From: SCQX01 sp035720945
Lineage (GTDB): Bacteria > Pseudomonadota > Gammaproteobacteria > Burkholderiales > Burkholderiaceae_B
Assembly (NCBI GenBank): GCA_035720945.1
Contig: DASTNK010000085.1
Location: 1 to 7,926, forward strand
Length of the DNA stretch: 7,926 bases
Reading direction: 5' to 3'
Shown piece by piece: positions 6,360-7,926 of the stretch (the stretch's first letter is position 1; the number at the start of each line of letters is the position of its first letter). Position numbers and translations under genes: made by a program. The notes beneath the pieces were generated by a model. That model saw nothing but the letters and a program-made list of their open reading frames with translations, had not been told where the DNA came from and ran no database searches.

Positions 6360-6923
6360 TTAATTCGCCGGTTCACCCGCGATGGCGCGAGCCGCCGCTG
6401 TGGCGTTTTGCTCGGTGCCGACAGGGAACACGAGTTGGTCGGAAGTTATGGGTACCGTGTAGCTGGGTGCCGACAACATGGTGTGCCCCACGACCAGCGC
6501 CAGCCGCCTATTGGGATTCTGCGTGGTGACGTCCAGGATCTTCGATTGGCCGGCCTCGTTCAGGCCCAGCGCCAAGAGGCCCACGCCATCCTTGCTTGCG
6601 CCAGCGCGGATATTGCTGAGGTCGGCCCGGGTGATGACCGGCATGGGGTTGACATACAACACCCCCGACTTGAGTTTGACCTCGGTCCAACCCGCCTGCT
6701 GCTGCGTATCGGCAAGATACACAGCCACCAGCGCGCCATGATTGGTCTCGTGCAAGGTGGTTTCAGGCTTGGTGGCGCCGGAGGTTTCCGGCTGGGTGGT
6801 CGCCGTTGCCTGAGCCGGCGAATTCGCCGACGCGCTCTTCTTGGCCGGCATGGACTGGCAGGCAGCCAGCAAAAGAAGGCTGGCGACGACAGCGCCACGG
6901 CCCAGCGCGCGGAATAGACTCAT
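6360..6923 (-). CDS. Putative lipoprotein with SecD P1-head-like domain
   Basis: The 187-residue product starts with a basic n-region, a hydrophobic core and the lipobox L19-A20-A21-C22, typical of a lipoprotein cut before C22. Position +2 is Gln, which predicts outer-membrane sorting. A Thr/Ala/Pro-rich linker follows up to about residue 60. From about 64 to 183 the sequence resembles the P1-head subdomain of the SecD translocase subunit: PVITRADLSNIRAG, LALGLNEAGQSKIL, NRRLALVVGHTMLSAP and PITSDQ line up in order with SecD motifs. No SecD transmembrane part is present. The ATG at 6923 is chosen for its GAGGGG six bases upstream and the signal peptide; the frame is open to 7106 without support. 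The function is unknown. A periplasmic chaperone-like or protein-binding role would be a guess. Confidence 0.86.
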   Translation of the reverse strand: MSLFRALGRGAVVASLLLLAACQSMPAKKSASANSPAQATATTQPETSGATKPETTLHETNHGALVAVYLADTQQQAGWTEVKLKSGVLYVNPMPVITRADLSNIRAGASKDGVGLLALGLNEAGQSKILDVTTQNPNRRLALVVGHTMLSAPSYTVPITSDQLVFPVGTEQNATAAARAIAGEPAN

Positions 6924-6986
6924 GATGCACCCCTCATCTGACGAAGCAGTAACAATTCTAACAGGGCGCCTTGATGCCCCAGCACA

Positions 6987-7014
6987 ATATTTGTCAACTT
7001 CCGAGAACAAATAT
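6987..7014. promoter_or_regulatory. 8-bp inverted repeat in the lipoprotein/small-ORF intergenic region
   Basis: ATATTTGT (6987-6994) and ACAAATAT (7007-7014) are perfect inverted copies 20 bp apart centre to centre, the geometry of a dimeric-repressor operator. A leftward TTGACA (6997-6992) overlaps the first arm, but no good -10 lies 16-18 bp from it. A leftward TGTTAGAAT nearer the lipoprotein gene (around 6955-6963) could be an extended -10. The regulator is unknown. Confidence 0.4.
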
Positions 7015-7132
7015 GAAAATTCGCAACGCCCCGATACGGAGAATGCCGAATGGATAAAATTCAATGCAACGTAAGCCGGCGCATGCCATACTATCGGCTT
7101 GTTCATTTCATCCTTCTGCCGTGGAGTCCCCT

Positions 7133-7252
7133 GTGGCTACTAACGAAGACAAACCCAAATTCTCGGCGGGGCTGGTCACGACCGTCGTCACGCTCGTGTT
7201 CTTCATCATCTACGCGCTGGTCGTGCTCCACGGGCTTGATACGCCGCGCTGA
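7133..7252 (+). CDS. Small single-span membrane protein, 39 residues
   Basis: A GTG at 7133 with GGAG at 7123-7126 (six-base spacing) opens a 39-codon frame ending in TGA. The product has a polar start (ATNEDKPKFSAG), one hydrophobic helix at about 14-32, and a short polar end, LHGLDTPR. This layout is typical of small inner-membrane proteins that serve as accessory subunits of larger complexes. I do not recognise the family. An in-frame ATG at 7064 adds residues that look non-coding. Its last 47 bases overlap, on the opposite strand, the end of the pbpC gene. The good ribosome site and clean topology are the support. Against it are the short length and the overlap. Confidence 0.62.
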   Translation: MATNEDKPKFSAGLVTTVVTLVFFIIYALVVLHGLDTPR

Positions 7253-7926
7253 TCGCGCCGGCTGATTGCCTCGGCACCGCGCCGCGCACCTCCAGCTCGG
7301 CGCGATCCAGTGTTTTTCCATCCAGGCTCAGCAAGCGGACAACGTGCCTGCCCGGCCATGGCATCCAGGGCACCTCGCCACCCTGGCCGATGATCTTGCC
7401 ATCCACGCTCCATTGCACTTTCCGCGCTTCTTCGGCGGCCAGGTTCGCTGCTCGGAACCATGTGCGCTGATTCGCGGGCGGAATATCCGGATCCAATGCC
7501 AGGATCGTCCCGCTGACAGGTTGTTGAATACGTGGCATGCCGTGGCCCGCCTGGACCAGTTCGCGGCTCAGGCGCACCACCCGCATGGCCGTATCACCAA
7601 GAAAAACCTCGCTGCGCGCCGGCTCGATGTCATCGTCGAACACAACACGCTGGCGCGTGACACTCGCGGGCATGGGCGGCTCTTGGCTGAGCTCATTGCG
7701 CGACAAATGCGCCATCACATCATGCCAGATGGGTCCCGCCCCCGAAACGCCCGACACGTTGCGCATGCTGTCACCACTGCTGTTCCCGACCCACACCCCC
7801 ACGGTGTAGAAGCGCGACCACCCCACACACCAGTTGTCCCGCATGTCTTTGCTGGTACCCGTCTTGACGGCGGACCAGAACGACGTGGTGAGCGGGCTAT
7901 CCAGGCCGAAGGTGCGTGCGCGCGCG
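7206..7926 (-). CDS. pbpC: Penicillin-binding protein 1C, C-terminal part (5' end beyond window)
   Basis: PBP1C is a bifunctional class A peptidoglycan synthase of the inner membrane. The visible part, about 240 codons, begins inside the transpeptidase domain. It has the KTG motif (KTGTSKD, bases 7857-7865 for KTG), followed by MRDNWCVGWSRFYTVGVWVGN and VSGVSGAGPIW, sequences characteristic of the 1C subgroup. The last ~100 residues, from about PRIQQPVSGTILALDPDIPP to ELEVRG, match the PBP1C-specific C-terminal domain (BiPBP_C). The active-site SxxK and SxN motifs and the glycosyltransferase domain lie outside the window. The TGA at 7206-7208 lies within the convergent small-protein gene, an overlap of 47 bp. 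In many Proteobacteria pbpC follows a large alpha-2-macroglobulin gene; that cannot be checked here. Confidence 0.94.
   Translation of the reverse strand, partial: ARARTFGLDSPLTTSFWSAVKTGTSKDMRDNWCVGWSRFYTVGVWVGNSSGDSMRNVSGVSGAGPIWHDVMAHLSRNELSQEPPMPASVTRQRVVFDDDIEPARSEVFLGDTAMRVVRLSRELVQAGHGMPRIQQPVSGTILALDPDIPPANQRTWFRAANLAAEEARKVQWSVDGKIIGQGGEVPWMPWPGRHVVRLLSLDGKTLDRAELEVRGAVPRQSAGAISAAYQARGARPARR

Noticed and set aside
6240..6917. A 225-codon rightward frame opposite the lipoprotein gene
   Set aside because: The leftward gene has a ribosome site, signal peptide, lipobox and SecD-like domain; the opposite frame has none of these.

Overview
This is a GC-rich, tightly packed chromosomal window from what looks like a betaproteobacterium, most likely Burkholderiales and probably the Alcaligenaceae (Bordetella/Achromobacter/Pusillimonas relatives). 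The basis is my recognition of the RecA sequence, the recA-recX pairing and the E. coli-like SOS box. The genus cannot be fixed by eye. I see no mobile element, CRISPR array, rRNA or tRNA.

Left part (1-2737): the last 38 codons of a uroporphyrinogen-III C-methyltransferase-like gene run rightward. They end exactly where the leftward recX ends (stop abuts stop). recX has an unusual low-complexity N-terminal extension and lies just downstream of recA, so the two are probably co-transcribed. recA has a canonical LexA operator overlapping its promoter and a long leader of about 150 nt that carries a degenerate 13-bp tandem array. Between the recA promoter and rdgC lie about 650 bp without a convincing gene. 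This stretch holds a five-copy 9-bp minisatellite, a 10-bp inverted repeat and a strong intrinsic terminator just upstream of rdgC.

Middle part (2738-5591): rdgC, encoding the nucleoid-associated inhibitor of RecA, runs rightward and converges on a leftward aspartate carbamoyltransferase gene. That ATCase keeps all catalytic residues but has an extra ~86 N-terminal residues with the spacing of a Cro/C1-type helix-turn-helix. It is divergent from a small AhpD/carboxymuconolactone-decarboxylase-family gene. An AT-rich nested palindrome lies in the space between them and is a natural operator candidate.

Right part (5592-7926): two leftward genes encode a three-helix membrane protein of unknown function and a lipoprotein whose body resembles the SecD P1-head subdomain. 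Then comes a 39-codon rightward gene for a single-span membrane protein, whose 3' end overlaps the 3' end of a leftward penicillin-binding protein 1C gene. The PBP1C gene is cut by the window edge and is present only from its KTG transpeptidase motif to its C-terminus.

Functionally, recA, recX and rdgC form a recombination/SOS neighbourhood: RecA is the recombinase, while RecX and RdgC both restrain it. The rest is housekeeping (tetrapyrrole and pyrimidine synthesis, peroxide/thiol chemistry, cell envelope). I see no clear new multigene system. The best leads are the HTH-ATCase fusion with its nearby palindrome, the structured non-coding stretch between recA and rdgC, and the small membrane gene antisense to the pbpC end.
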